From positions 116,515-180,514 of the forward strand of contig NZ_BCYP01000030.1 of the NCBI RefSeq assembly GCF_001598255.1: a DNA stretch of 64,000 nt. Reading direction: 5' to 3'. Numbering within the stretch: the stretch's first letter is position 1; each line of letters opens with the position of its first letter. The notes under the pieces were generated by a model. The model was not told where the DNA came from. It saw only the letters and a program-made list of their open reading frames with translations, and searched no databases. The translations under genes and the position numbers were made by a program. The stretch is from Mitsuaria chitosanitabida ATCC BAA-476 = NBRC 102408. Its GTDB lineage: Bacteria > Pseudomonadota > Gammaproteobacteria > Burkholderiales > Burkholderiaceae_C. This document shows positions 27,798 through 36,369 of the stretch, one piece after another.

Positions 27798-29618
27798 ATG
27801 AACAAGACGCTTCTCGACGTCACCGCGCGCATCAAGGCGCGCAGCGCCGCTTCCCGCGAGCGCTATCTGGACCTCATCGAGCGCATGGCGGGCCGCCAGC
27901 GCGGCGTGCAGCGCCTGGGCTGCGCGAACGTCGCCCACGCGGTCGCGGCGATGCCGGCCAACGACAAGCTCCGCATCGTCGCGGAGAAGGCGCCCCACCT
28001 GGGCATCGTGACGGCCTACAACGACATGCTGTCGGCGCACCAGCCCTACGAGGGCTACCCGGCCCTCCTCCGCGACGAGGTCCATCGCCACGGCGCCACC
28101 GCGCAGGTCGCGGGCGGCGTGCCGGCCATGTGCGACGGCGTCACGCAGGGCACGCCGGGCATGGAGCTCAGCCTGTTCTCCCGCGACACCATCGCGATGG
28201 GCACGGCGGTCGCGCTGTCGCATGACGTGTTCGACGCGGCGCTGCTGCTGGGCATCTGCGACAAGATCGTCCCCGGCCTGCTGATCGGCGCGCTGCACTT
28301 CGGCCATCTGCCCTGCGTGTTCGTGCCGGCGGGGCCGATGAGCTCCGGCCTGTCCAACAACGACAAGGCCAAGGTGCGCGAGCTCTACGCGCAAGGCAAG
28401 GTCGGGCGCGACGAGCTGCTGCAGGCCGAGTCCCAGGCGTACCACGGCGCCGGCACCTGCACCTTCTACGGCACGGCCAACAGCAACCAGATGCTGCTGG
28501 AAGCCATGGGCCTGCACGTGCCGGGCGCGGCCTTCGTCCATCCGCATGACGGGCTGCGCGAGTCGCTGACCCGCGAGGCGGTGCGCCAGGCGCTGAAGAT
28601 CATTCCGCAAGCCGACTACACGCCCATCGGCCGCATGGTCGACGAGCGGACCATCGTCAACGCGATGGCCGCGCTGCTGGCCACCGGCGGCTCCACGAAC
28701 CACCTGATCCACTGGGTCGCGGTGGCGCGCTCGGCGGGCATCCTGATCGACTGGAGCGACTTCTCCGACCTGTCGTCGGTCGTCCCGCTGCTGTCGCGCG
28801 TCTACCCGAACGGCAGCGCCGACGTGAACCAGTTCCAGGCCGCCGGCGGCCCGGGCTTCGTGATCCGCGAGCTGCTCGGCGCCGGCCTGATGCACGGCGA
28901 CGTGCTGACCTCGGTCGCGGGCCAGGGCCTGAGCGCCTTCGCGCGCCTGCCGCATCGCGCCGAGGATGGCTCGGTCCGCTGGACCGATCTGCCCGCCGCG
29001 AGCAGCGACGAGACCGTCGTGCGCACGGCCGCGGCGCCGTTCTCCCCGACGGGCGGCCTGAAGCTGCTGGCCGGCAACCTGGGTCGCGCGGTGATCAAGG
29101 TCTCCGCCGTGCCGGAGGACCGCCACACCGTCGAGGCGCCCGCGCGCATCTTCGACAGCCAGGAAGCGATGCAGGCGGCCTTCAAGGCCGGCGAGCTGGA
29201 GCGCGATGTCGTCGTCGTGGTCCGCTTCCAGGGCCCGCAGGCCAACGGCATGCCGGAGCTGCACAAGCTGACGCCGCCGCTGGCGGTGCTGCAGGGCAAG
29301 GGCTTCAAGGTGGCGCTGGTCACCGACGGCCGCATGAGCGGCGCCTCGGGCAAGGTGCCCGCGGCCATCCACGTCAGCCCCGAGGCGCTGGCCGGCGGCC
29401 CGCTCGCCAAGCTGCGCGACGGCGACCTGGTGCGCGTGTGCGCCAACAGCGGCGAGCTGAGCGCGCTGGTGCCGGCCGCCGAATGGGACGCCCGCGGCAA
29501 CGCGCTGATCACCGACGACGCCGTCATCGACAACGGCGCCGGCCTGGGCCGCGAGCTGTTCGCCGGCATGCGCCGCAATGTCACCTCGGCGGAAGAGGGC
29601 GCCGTCACCTGGCTGTGA
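27798..29618 (+). CDS. edd: 6-phosphogluconate dehydratase
   Basis: Edd converts 6-phosphogluconate to KDPG, the first dedicated Entner-Doudoroff step, using an iron-sulfur cluster. The 606-residue protein is full length, with [21 protein letters not shown], the cluster cysteines in [19 protein letters not shown] and [27 protein letters not shown], and the C-terminal [20 protein letters not shown]. It is followed 94 nt later by eda. A HexR-like site lies in its promoter. Confidence 0.98.
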   Translation: MNKTLLDVTARIKARSAASRERYLDLIERMAGRQRGVQRLGCANVAHAVAAMPANDKLRIVAEKAPHLGIVTAYNDMLSAHQPYEGYPALLRDEVHRHGATAQVAGGVPAMCDGVTQGTPGMELSLFSRDTIAMGTAVALSHDVFDAALLLGICDKIVPGLLIGALHFGHLPCVFVPAGPMSSGLSNNDKAKVRELYAQGKVGRDELLQAESQAYHGAGTCTFYGTANSNQMLLEAMGLHVPGAAFVHPHDGLRESLTREAVRQALKIIPQADYTPIGRMVDERTIVNAMAALLATGGSTNHLIHWVAVARSAGILIDWSDFSDLSSVVPLLSRVYPNGSADVNQFQAAGGPGFVIRELLGAGLMHGDVLTSVAGQGLSAFARLPHRAEDGSVRWTDLPAASSDETVVRTAAAPFSPTGGLKLLAGNLGRAVIKVSAVPEDRHTVEAPARIFDSQEAMQAAFKAGELERDVVVVVRFQGPQANGMPELHKLTPPLAVLQGKGFKVALVTDGRMSGASGKVPAAIHVSPEALAGGPLAKLRDGDLVRVCANSGELSALVPAAEWDARGNALITDDAVIDNGAGLGRELFAGMRRNVTSAEEGAVTWL

Positions 29619-29712
29619 TCCTGGCGATCGCCCGGTCGACGCGGCAACGGCTCCTCGGGAGCGGTCGCGTCGACCCCGTCGCCCCACTCGATTCGACTCT
29701 GAGGATTTCTGC

Positions 29713-30348
29713 ATGAGCTCCAAGCTGGACACCCTGAGCCTGGCCGACCACGGTCCGGTCATCCCCGTCATCGTCATCGATCGCGTCGAGGACGCCGTGC
29801 CGCTGGCACGCGCGCTGGTCGCCGGCGGCGTGAAGGTGCTGGAAGTGACGCTGCGCACGCCGGTCGCGCTGGAGGCGATCGCCGCCATCGCCCAGGCGGT
29901 GCCGGAGGCCATCGTCGGCGCCGGCACGCTGCGCACCGCCGCTGACGCCGCCGCCGCGAAGAAGGCCGGCAGCCGTTTCGCGGTCAGCCCGGGCTTCACG
30001 CTCGAACTTGCCAAGGCCTGCGAGGCGCAAGACCTGCCCCTGCTGCCTGGCGTGTCCACCGCCAGCGAGGTCATGATGGCGGCGGATGCGGGCTATCGCT
30101 TCCTGAAGCTGTTCCCGGCCACGGCGGTCGGCGGCGTGAACCTGCTCAAGGCGCTGGCGGGCCCCTTCGCGGATGTGGCGTTCTGCCCCACCGGCGGCAT
30201 CACCGTGCAGACGGCGCCGGACTTCCTGAAGCTGCCCAACGTCAAGGTCTGCGGCGGGTCCTGGCTGACGCCGGCCGACGCCGTCAAGGCCGGCGACTGG
30301 GCTCGCATCACGCAACTGGCCCGCGAGGCCGCCGCGCTGCGCGGCTGA
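29713..30348 (+). CDS. eda: KDPG/KHG aldolase
   Basis: Eda cleaves KDPG to pyruvate and glyceraldehyde 3-phosphate. The 211-residue protein has VIPVIVIDR near the start, the catalytic Glu in [13 protein letters not shown], and the Schiff-base lysine in FLKLFPA, then PTGGI. ATG 29713 has GGAT upstream. Its stop codon directly abuts the stop of the convergent thioesterase gene, so no separate terminator fits between them. Confidence 0.97.
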   Translation: MSSKLDTLSLADHGPVIPVIVIDRVEDAVPLARALVAGGVKVLEVTLRTPVALEAIAAIAQAVPEAIVGAGTLRTAADAAAAKKAGSRFAVSPGFTLELAKACEAQDLPLLPGVSTASEVMMAADAGYRFLKLFPATAVGGVNLLKALAGPFADVAFCPTGGITVQTAPDFLKLPNVKVCGGSWLTPADAVKAGDWARITQLAREAAALRG

Positions 30349-30915
30349 TCAGCGCTTCGGCGGATCGAACACCAGGCACGTCGTGCTGGCGTGCGCGTAG
30401 AGCTTGCCGTCATGGCCGATCAGATCGGCCTCGGCGGTCGCCATCTGGCGGCCGACGTGACGCACCCGTCCGACGGCGCGGACGACCGGCACGCGCTCGT
30501 TCAGGGCGCGGACCAGATTCAGCTTCAGTTCCAAGGTCGTGTAGCCGCGGCCCGGCTCCATCGTCGTGTGAACGGCACAGCCCAGGGCTGAATCCAACAG
30601 CGTCGCATACCACCCGCCGTGCACCGTGCCCATCGGGTTGTAGTGCCGGAACTTCGGCGTGCCCTGGAAGATCACCTCGCCCTTGGCGACACGCAGCAGC
30701 GTGAAGTCCAGGGTCTGCGCGATGGGCGGGGGAGGGAGCTTCCCATCCAGCATCGCCTGCATCTGCTCCAGACCCGTCAGCCCGGCGATCTCCGCCATCG
30801 TGGCCACGCCATGCTCCGGCCGGATCTTGGCCCGTACCTGCCTCTCCTCCTCCAACCACTGCGTCAGGATCGCGTCGGCTTCGGCCGTCGCCGTGGGATG
30901 GACTGCTGCGTTCAT
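30349..30915 (-). CDS. PaaI-family hotdog thioesterase
   Basis: The 188-residue protein has the hotdog thioesterase pattern: MGTVHGGWYATLLDSALGCAV, with the HGG loop and the catalytic acidic residue in LLDSA, followed by TTLELKLNLVRAL and the ending HASTTCLVF. These enzymes hydrolyse acyl-CoA, often aromatic or medium-chain. ATG 30915 has GGAG 5 nt upstream. It is divergently transcribed from a MarR gene across a 26-bp palindrome, so the MarR protein probably controls it. Confidence 0.85.
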   Translation of the reverse strand: MNAAVHPTATAEADAILTQWLEEERQVRAKIRPEHGVATMAEIAGLTGLEQMQAMLDGKLPPPPIAQTLDFTLLRVAKGEVIFQGTPKFRHYNPMGTVHGGWYATLLDSALGCAVHTTMEPGRGYTTLELKLNLVRALNERVPVVRAVGRVRHVGRQMATAEADLIGHDGKLYAHASTTCLVFDPPKR

Positions 30916-30941
30916 GTGAACTCCGTCGAATGCTTGTGCCT

Positions 30942-30967
30942 GCAATGGTTGCAGCTACAATCATTGC
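30942..30967. promoter_or_regulatory. 26-bp palindromic operator of the thioesterase/MarR pair
   Basis: gcaatggttgcag is followed by its near-complement ctacaatcattgc, with 11 of 13 positions matching. It lies centrally in the 77-nt gap between the divergent genes, the classic position for a MarR autoregulatory site. Confidence 0.65.
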
Positions 30968-30992
30968 CTGTCAAGCAGCGAGGTGACACCCC

Positions 30993-31511
30993 ATGAACGC
31001 GACGGTTACTTCCTCCCGGGCCGCAGGCGCCGCGCCGGCCTCGCAAGGCGAGCCCCTCTCGCCCAAGGGCTGTACCAACTTCAAGCTTCGCCAGCTGACC
31101 CGCCTGGTCTCCAACCACTGCGAAACCCACTTCGCCGAGACCGGCCTGAAGACCACCCAGTACGCGCTGCTGTCGCACATCGTCGTGCTCGGCCCGATTC
31201 AGCCGAGCGAGCTGGCGCGTCGCATGGACCTCGACCTCTCGACGCTCTCGCGCAACATCCAGCCGCTGCTGGCGATGGGGCTCGTGGAGATGCTGCCCGG
31301 TGCCGACGCCCGCAGCCGTCAGCTGCAGGCGACGGAGGAAGGGCACGCCCGGCGCCGCCAGATGAAGGCGACCTGGAAGCGTGCCCAGCTCTCGCTCAAC
31401 GAGCGCTTGGGCGATGAGCGCGTCCAGCGCCTGCATGCGCTGCTCGATGAATGCGCGGCGCTGATGCGCGGGGATGTGGCCGTCGAGGAGCTCGACGGCC
31501 TCGACACCTGA
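30993..31511 (+). CDS. MarR-family transcriptional regulator
   Basis: The 172-residue protein has a winged helix-turn-helix of MarR type: TTQYALLSHIVVLGPIQPSELARRM, recognition helix DLSTLSRNIQPLLAMGLVEM, then the wing ADARSRQLQATEEG. Dimerisation helices flank it. A cysteine (NHCETHF) precedes the domain, which might allow redox sensing but is not proof. It is divergent from the PaaI thioesterase and likely represses that gene and itself until an acyl or aromatic ligand binds. Confidence 0.88.
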   Translation: MNATVTSSRAAGAAPASQGEPLSPKGCTNFKLRQLTRLVSNHCETHFAETGLKTTQYALLSHIVVLGPIQPSELARRMDLDLSTLSRNIQPLLAMGLVEMLPGADARSRQLQATEEGHARRRQMKATWKRAQLSLNERLGDERVQRLHALLDECAALMRGDVAVEELDGLDT

Positions 31512-31531
31512 CCCTCACGCTCCCGCGCTCG

Positions 31532-31566
31532 GGTCTCAGGTCTCAGGTGTCAGGTTTCAGGTCTCT
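31532..31566. repeat. Degenerate 7-bp tandem repeat (ggtctca)5
   Basis: Five head-to-tail heptamers (ggtctca twice, ggtgtca, ggtttca, ggtctct) in the gap between the convergent marR and chemoreceptor genes; further loose copies follow to about 31600. Not coding. Confidence 0.8.
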
Positions 31567-31591
31567 GCGCTCAGGCCGCAGGTCCTGGGTC

Positions 31592-33031
31592 TCAGGCCTC
31601 CAGACGGAACACGCCGAGCGCCGCGCCCACCTCGCGGGTCTGCGCCTGCAGGTGATCTGACGATCGCGCCAGGTCCTCGACCAGACCGACGTTCTGCTGG
31701 GTGATGCCTTCGAGGTGACGGACGGCGCCCGACACCTCCGAGATCCCGTCCAGCTGCGTCTGCGCGCTGCGCTCGATGTCCTCGATCACGCCACCGAAGC
31801 GCTCGACGGTGGCCAGGGTGTCGGCCATGCTGCGGCGCGCCTCGTCGGTCTGCCGCGCGCCCGCCTCGACCTTCTCGCCGGAAGCGGCGATCAGCTGCTT
31901 GATCTCGCGCGCCGCGTCGGAGCTGCGCTGCGCGAGCGCGCGCACCTCGCCGGCGACGACCGCGAACCCACGGCCATGCTCACCCGCCCGGGCCGCTTCC
32001 ACCGCGGCATTCAGGGCCAGCAGGTTGGTCTGGAAGGCGATGCCCTCGATGAGCTGCGTGATCTCGCCGATGCGGGCCGAGGCCTGCGCGATCGCCTGCA
32101 TCGTGTCGTTGACCGAGCGCACGTTCCCGTCGCTGCGCCGCGCCGCCGCGCCCAGCTCGGCCGCGACCTCGCGTGCGCGATGCGCCGTGTCGCGATTGCC
32201 GCGAACCTCGTCGGTGATGCGGGCCATGCTGGCGGTGGTCTGCTCCAGGCTGGCGGCCTGTGATTCGGTGCGCTGCGCCAGGTCGTGGTTGCCCTGGGCG
32301 ATGGTCTCGGAGACGCGCAGCATCTGCGTCAATTCATGCTGGGTGTCCGACACCAGCGCGCGCAGGTTGACGCGCAACTGGCCCAGCGCGCCCTCAAGCG
32401 CCACGGTCGGGCGGCTCCGATCGCTGCCGTCCACGGAGCGATGGGCGCGCGGCTGGCTGAGATCGCCCGCAGCCAACCGGTAGGCGACCCGCTGGCTCTG
32501 GCGCAGCGCGGCGCGATGGCGGCCCGGTTGCAGCAGCGCGGCGAGCGCGCCCAGCGCCCGTCGCCACATCGGCGCGCGGACCTGGCCGCCGCGCAGCGTG
32601 GGGCCGGCGACGCGGTCGCGCTCGGCGGTCTTCATGCGGGCATAGAGGGCCTCGGCCACGCGAACCTGCTCGCGTGACGGCGCGGTCCGCACCGAGAGGT
32701 AGGCCACCGGCACGTCGCCCTGCAGCAGCGGCGTCACGTTGGCCATGACCCAGTAATGGTCGCCATCCTGACGGCGGTTCTTGACCACGCCCGACCAGGG
32801 GCGGCCGCCCTGGATCGTCGCCCACAGATCGCGGAAGGCCTCCTCCGGCATGTCGGGGTGGCGGATCAGGTTGTGCGCCTTGCCGATGAGGGCCTCGCGG
32901 GCGAAGCCGCTCACCGCCACGAAGGCGTCGTTGCAATGCAGGATCCGACCCTTGAGGTCGGTGGTCGACACCAGCGCGCGACCCTCGGGCAGCGGGAACT
33001 CCCGTTGCGTGACCGGCAGATTGGTTCTCAT
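31592..33031 (-). CDS. Aer-like PAS-containing methyl-accepting chemotaxis protein
   Basis: The 479-residue protein starts with a PAS domain (residues about 15-115: STTDLKGRILHCNDAFVAVSGF, IRHPDMPEEAFRDLW, RQDGDHYWVMANVTP), which in Aer proteins binds FAD and senses redox state. The C-terminal half is an MCP signalling domain with the conserved tip IEGIAFQTNLLALNAAVEAARAGEHGRGFAVVAGEVR. The linker, residues about 165-200, is Arg/Ala-rich with only a weak hydrophobic stretch, so membrane anchoring is doubtful. ATG 33031 has GGGG 9 nt upstream. Two FNR-type boxes lie upstream, consistent with oxygen-linked control. Confidence 0.88.
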   Translation of the reverse strand: MRTNLPVTQREFPLPEGRALVSTTDLKGRILHCNDAFVAVSGFAREALIGKAHNLIRHPDMPEEAFRDLWATIQGGRPWSGVVKNRRQDGDHYWVMANVTPLLQGDVPVAYLSVRTAPSREQVRVAEALYARMKTAERDRVAGPTLRGGQVRAPMWRRALGALAALLQPGRHRAALRQSQRVAYRLAAGDLSQPRAHRSVDGSDRSRPTVALEGALGQLRVNLRALVSDTQHELTQMLRVSETIAQGNHDLAQRTESQAASLEQTTASMARITDEVRGNRDTAHRAREVAAELGAAARRSDGNVRSVNDTMQAIAQASARIGEITQLIEGIAFQTNLLALNAAVEAARAGEHGRGFAVVAGEVRALAQRSSDAAREIKQLIAASGEKVEAGARQTDEARRSMADTLATVERFGGVIEDIERSAQTQLDGISEVSGAVRHLEGITQQNVGLVEDLARSSDHLQAQTREVGAALGVFRLEA

Positions 33032-33056
33032 CGATGCGTCCCCTGTACGGTAGCTC

Positions 33057-33070
33057 TTGACTTGGATCAA
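33057..33070. promoter_or_regulatory. FNR/Anr-type box, promoter-proximal
   Basis: TTGACTTGGATCAA matches the FNR consensus TTGAT-N4-ATCAA in 9 of 10 defined positions and extends to a perfect 18-bp palindrome frame (TCTTGA-N6-TCAAGA, 33055-33072). Its centre is 32 bp before the chemoreceptor start codon. Confidence 0.6.
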
Positions 33071-33103
33071 GACGCAGCATCGATGAGTCAGTCCGGGGCC
33101 AAC

Positions 33104-33117
33104 TTGAGCAATATCAA
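33104..33117. promoter_or_regulatory. FNR/Anr-type box, distal
   Basis: TTGAGCAATATCAA also matches the FNR consensus in 9 of 10 positions and extends to ACTTGA-N6-TCAAGT (33102-33119). It is centred 47 bp upstream of the other box, 79 bp before the chemoreceptor start. Confidence 0.6.
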
Positions 33118-33183
33118 GTCATTGCGGGTTTGCCAGGAACGCGGGACGTGCGGCGTGAAGGAATGCCGCGAAGACGAGGTCGC

Positions 33184-33948
33184 TCAGTCGAGCGTGACGA
33201 TGACCGGGGCGTGATCGCTGGGCTTGGGCAGCTTGCGCATGGCGCGGTCGATGGTGCAGGCGGTGACGCGGGACTTCAGCGCCTGGCTCACGAGGATGTG
33301 ATCGATGCGCAGGCCCTTGTTCTTCTGGAAGCCGAGCATGCGGTAGTCCCACCAGCTGTAGCTCTTGGGCGGCTGCTCGAACATCCGGTAGGCGTCGGTC
33401 AGGCCCAGGTCGATGAGCGCCTGGAAGTGCGCGCGCTCCTGCGGGGAGGTGTGGGTCTGGCCGACGAAGGCGGCCGGGTCGTAGCAGTCGCGGTCCTCGG
33501 GGGCGATGTTGAAGTCGCCCATGATCACGAGCTTCTCGTGCTGCTGCATCTCGGTGGCGAGCCAAGCGCGCAGGCCGTCCAGCCAGGCCATCTTGTAGAC
33601 GAACTTGTCGCTGTCCAGCGCCTGGCCGTTGGGGAAGTAGGCGCCGATCACGCGCACGTCACCGACGGTGCCCGCGATGAGCCGCGCCTGCTCGTCGGCG
33701 TAGCCGGTGATGTTCTTGACGACGTCGGTGGCCGGGGTACGGCTCAGCAGGGCGACGCCGTTGTAGGTCTTCTGACCGAACCACTGGACCTGATAGCCGG
33801 CCTCGCCGATCTCCAGCGTCGGGAACTTGTCGTCGGTGAGCTTGGTTTCCTGCAGCACGAGCGCATCGACAGGATTCGCCTTCAGCCAGTCGAGCAGCTG
33901 CGGCAGGCGCACGGCCAGGGAGTTGACGTTCCAGGTGGCGAATTGCAT
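33184..33948 (-). CDS. xthA: Exodeoxyribonuclease III
   Basis: The 254-residue protein is an exonuclease III/AP endonuclease of the EEP fold: MQFATWNVNSLAVRLPQLLDWL, LQETKLTDDKFP with the metal-binding glutamate, YNGVALLSR, IMGDFNIAPEDRD, and the C-terminal LRIDHILVS and PSDHAPVIVTLD with the catalytic Asp-His pair. It removes 3' blocks and cuts at abasic sites in DNA repair. The start is the ATG at 33948; the frame extends upstream without homology. It is the last housekeeping gene before the Rhs island. Confidence 0.96.
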   Translation of the reverse strand: MQFATWNVNSLAVRLPQLLDWLKANPVDALVLQETKLTDDKFPTLEIGEAGYQVQWFGQKTYNGVALLSRTPATDVVKNITGYADEQARLIAGTVGDVRVIGAYFPNGQALDSDKFVYKMAWLDGLRAWLATEMQQHEKLVIMGDFNIAPEDRDCYDPAAFVGQTHTSPQERAHFQALIDLGLTDAYRMFEQPPKSYSWWDYRMLGFQKNKGLRIDHILVSQALKSRVTACTIDRAMRKLPKPSDHAPVIVTLD

Positions 33949-34227
33949 GGTGTTCTGTGAGTTCTTGAATTCATTGAAGAAAGACGGATGACCGTCTTTC
34001 GGGAAATGGGTTGGCGACCGGCCCGGCTGCCAGCGGACGCCTTGGCGGGGAGCCTTGGGCTCCTGCTGACGCGCCACCATGCCCGATCGTATCCATTCAC
34101 GTCGCGGTCGGCGGCGATGTGCGGCACCCGATTGGCCTGTCTTGCGTGAGTCTCCTTGCCGTCGCCGAGCGGACTTGGGCTCTTCGTGGCGGGGTGGTGG
34201 GCGACGAAGTGAGGGGCGAACCCGGCG
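33949..34227. other. Gap between exonuclease III and Rhs remnant
   Basis: About 280 nt with no supported gene. It opens AT-richer upstream of the exonuclease gene, where that promoter should be, and ends at the point where Rhs-core homology suddenly begins, marking a likely deletion or recombination junction. Confidence 0.45.
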
Positions 34228-34335
34228 CGGATCACCTACAACAACGGCGTGCCGGTGAGCATGAGCCTGGCCAAGGACGCCAGCAACACGGCCAACCCGC
34301 TGATCAGCGACATCTAGTGGGAGCCCTTCGGTGGT
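34228..34335 (+). pseudogene. 5' piece of Rhs core cut off by an in-frame TAG
   Basis: Translation in the frame of the downstream rhs gene gives RITYNNGVPVSMSLAKD...NPLISDI, then TAG at 34315-34317, then WEPFGGVRSW. Rhs proteins normally run through this point without a stop, with an ISDIxWEPFGxVxSW-type sequence. The rest of the large Rhs N-terminal part is missing, so this is a remnant of a once longer gene. Confidence 0.7.
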
Positions 34336-35832
34336 GTGCGCAGCTGGCAGATGCCGCTGAACACGGGCGCCAAACTGCAGGAGCGGGTGTATGACCCGTA
34401 CGGTCGCCTGGTGCGCTATCCGCTGGGCTCGGTGGTGCGAGACATCACCTATGACGCGGCTGATCGCATCGCCAGCTACACGCATCTGGATGTGGCCACC
34501 GGCCAGGTGACGGCGGAAGCGCAGGCACTGAACCAGAGCTTCGGCTACGACGAGCTGGGCCGACTCACCAGCATCACCACGCCGTCGGCGAGCTGGACCA
34601 TCGGCTACGACGCCAACGGCAACCGCACGGGGGTGACGCTCAACGGCGCTGCGTCGACGTACTCAACGGAGGCCACGAGCAACCGGCTCTCCGGCATCAG
34701 CAACCCCACGCGCAGCTTTGGCTACGACGCGGCGGGCAATACGCTGAACGACACGGGCATCGCCTACACGGCGAGCTACGGGCTGGACAACCGGTTGGCG
34801 ACGCTGACGAAGGCGGGGGCGACGACTTCCTTCAACTACGACGCGGCGGGGCAGCGGGTGCGCAAGGTGACGGGCGCGTCCAAGTCGCATTTCGTGTACG
34901 ACCAGGACGGGCAGTTGCTCGGGGAGTACAACAGCACGGGCTCGGCGCTGCAGGAGTTCGTGTGGCTGGGCGGCACGCTGATGGCGGTGCTGACCAACTC
35001 GACGACGGCCGAGCCGCGGGTGTATTACGCGTACTCGGACCACCTCAACGCGCCGCGGGTGATCGTGAACGCGGCGGGGGACGTACGCTGGAAGTGGTTC
35101 TCGGAGCCCTTCGGCACGGCGGTGCCGGAGACGATCCCGAACTCGCTGGAAAACCTGGTCGTCAACCTGCGCTTCCCCGGCCAGTACTTCGACAAGGAGT
35201 CGGGGCTGAGCTACAACTACTTCCGGGATTACGACGGCACGACGGGGAGGTATGTTCAAAGTGACCCCATCGGGCTGAACGGGGGCATCAACACGTATGC
35301 GTACGTCAATGGCAATCCGCTAAGCAGTATTGACCCTCTCGGACTAGCTCCCGACGCGGCTTGTGTTGCGCGAGCCGCCGCAGTGGGGGCCTCGTGCGGT
35401 GGTGTCGTTGGTGGGGTGGCAGGAGGAACAGCTGGAGCCGTCGGCGGCGGTGCGGCTTGCACTCTTGTTGCCCCAGGCGTCGGAACTGTGGGTTGTGGCG
35501 CGGCAGGGGGAGTCGCTGGAGCAACTGCCGGAGCTGCTAAAGGAGCGATTTTTGGCGCTGCTGTCGGTGCTGCTTACGGCAGCTTGACTTGTAAGGAATC
35601 AGGCACAGGTTCAGACACGGGGAAAGATTCGGAAGAGTGCAAACGAGAGCGGGAAGCTGCAGAGCAATATTGCCAAGACCTTTACGACGGGGGCTATAAG
35701 CCAACGCGCGGTGGCAGAGGAATTGGCGATACGGACATCCAGACCTGCATTAGAGGGCGAATATCAGAGAGGTGTGGCGGAACTCCGGTTGAATGGGAGC
35801 CTCGCAAGCAACCAAAAAGAAAATTCTGGTGA
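34336..35832 (+). CDS. N-terminally truncated Rhs protein with C-terminal toxin-like tail
   Basis: The 498-residue frame contains Rhs/YD repeats (YDPYGRLVRY, YDELGRLTSI, YDANGNRTGV, YDAAGQRVRKV) and the core-ending signature LRFPGQYFDKESGLSYNYFRDYDGTTGRYVQSDPIGLNGG...NPLSSIDPLG near residue 310-335. After this PLGLA border comes a variable tail of about 160 residues: a Gly/Ala-rich glycine-zipper stretch, then a charged Cys-rich end. Known Rhs proteins carry toxins in this position. Full Rhs proteins exceed 1300 residues, and only the end survives here, preceded by a nonsense codon, so it may be silent unless recombined. A putative immunity gene follows 8 nt later. Confidence 0.75.
   Translation: MRSWQMPLNTGAKLQERVYDPYGRLVRYPLGSVVRDITYDAADRIASYTHLDVATGQVTAEAQALNQSFGYDELGRLTSITTPSASWTIGYDANGNRTGVTLNGAASTYSTEATSNRLSGISNPTRSFGYDAAGNTLNDTGIAYTASYGLDNRLATLTKAGATTSFNYDAAGQRVRKVTGASKSHFVYDQDGQLLGEYNSTGSALQEFVWLGGTLMAVLTNSTTAEPRVYYAYSDHLNAPRVIVNAAGDVRWKWFSEPFGTAVPETIPNSLENLVVNLRFPGQYFDKESGLSYNYFRDYDGTTGRYVQSDPIGLNGGINTYAYVNGNPLSSIDPLGLAPDAACVARAAAVGASCGGVVGGVAGGTAGAVGGGAACTLVAPGVGTVGCGAAGGVAGATAGAAKGAIFGAAVGAAYGSLTCKESGTGSDTGKDSEECKREREAAEQYCQDLYDGGYKPTRGGRGIGDTDIQTCIRGRISERCGGTPVEWEPRKQPKRKFW
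35257..35349 (+). repeat. Rhs tip sequence, copy 1
   Basis: Encodes [20 protein letters not shown] and the PLG border. A second, diverged copy lies at 36526-36618. These shared borders are the usual recombination points for exchanging Rhs toxin cassettes. Confidence 0.8.
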
Positions 35833-35840
35833 CTGGTGAT

Positions 35841-36332
35841 ATGAAATCTATTCAAGACCTGAGGCAAGAGGTTTCCATCCTTCGAGCGCAAGATAAATTT
35901 CAAGAAGCCGTTCACGCCTGCGATGCATTTATCAGGGCGGACGATTCATGTTTTGCTGCTTATGCGGAGAGAGCTCGCCTCAATTATTCTCTTGCAAGAT
36001 ACCAAGAGGCTTTCGAGGATGTGAAAAAGCAAATGGAGTTGCGCCCCGAGAGCCCTAGCCCGTATTACACCAGGGCTAGGTGGAGCCTGGCGTTGGGAGA
36101 TGAAAAGTTGGCCGCTGCTGATGCGGGCTTCATTATTGCCTCTGGTGATGAGTATTTTCTCTCATCTGCATATTTTATTAGAGCGCTAGCCAATTGCTAC
36201 CTTGGAAAAAAGGTGGAGGCCATGGCTGATTGTTTGCGCGTGCCTATGGGCTTTGATATGGGGGTTGAAACAAAAAGCTTGGGTTGGCGAGTTATGTCTC
36301 GGGAAGAACTGCTTGCCCTAATTGGCCGTTAG
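35841..36332 (+). CDS. TPR-like protein, presumed immunity to the Rhs tail
   Basis: The 163-residue protein looks like two to three tetratricopeptide helices: FQEAVHACDAFIRADDSCFAAYAERARLNYSLARYQEAFEDVKKQMELRPESPSPYYTRARW follows TPR spacing (shown here only as its landmark residues A-x-Y and P at repeat ends). It starts 8 nt after the Rhs stop, has lower GC than the flanking genes and no signal peptide. The position directly behind a toxin tail is that of Rhs immunity genes. The function is inferred from position only; I recognise no named immunity family. Confidence 0.6.
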   Translation: MKSIQDLRQEVSILRAQDKFQEAVHACDAFIRADDSCFAAYAERARLNYSLARYQEAFEDVKKQMELRPESPSPYYTRARWSLALGDEKLAAADAGFIIASGDEYFLSSAYFIRALANCYLGKKVEAMADCLRVPMGFDMGVETKSLGWRVMSREELLALIGR

Positions 36333-36369
36333 CCTCGTAAAGCGGTGTCGTTCGCTAATAGAGCAGTAG

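Noticed and set aside
35593..35832. Reading the Rhs tail as a known nuclease toxin
   Set aside because: No catalytic motif of an established toxin family could be identified, so only toxin-like is claimed.
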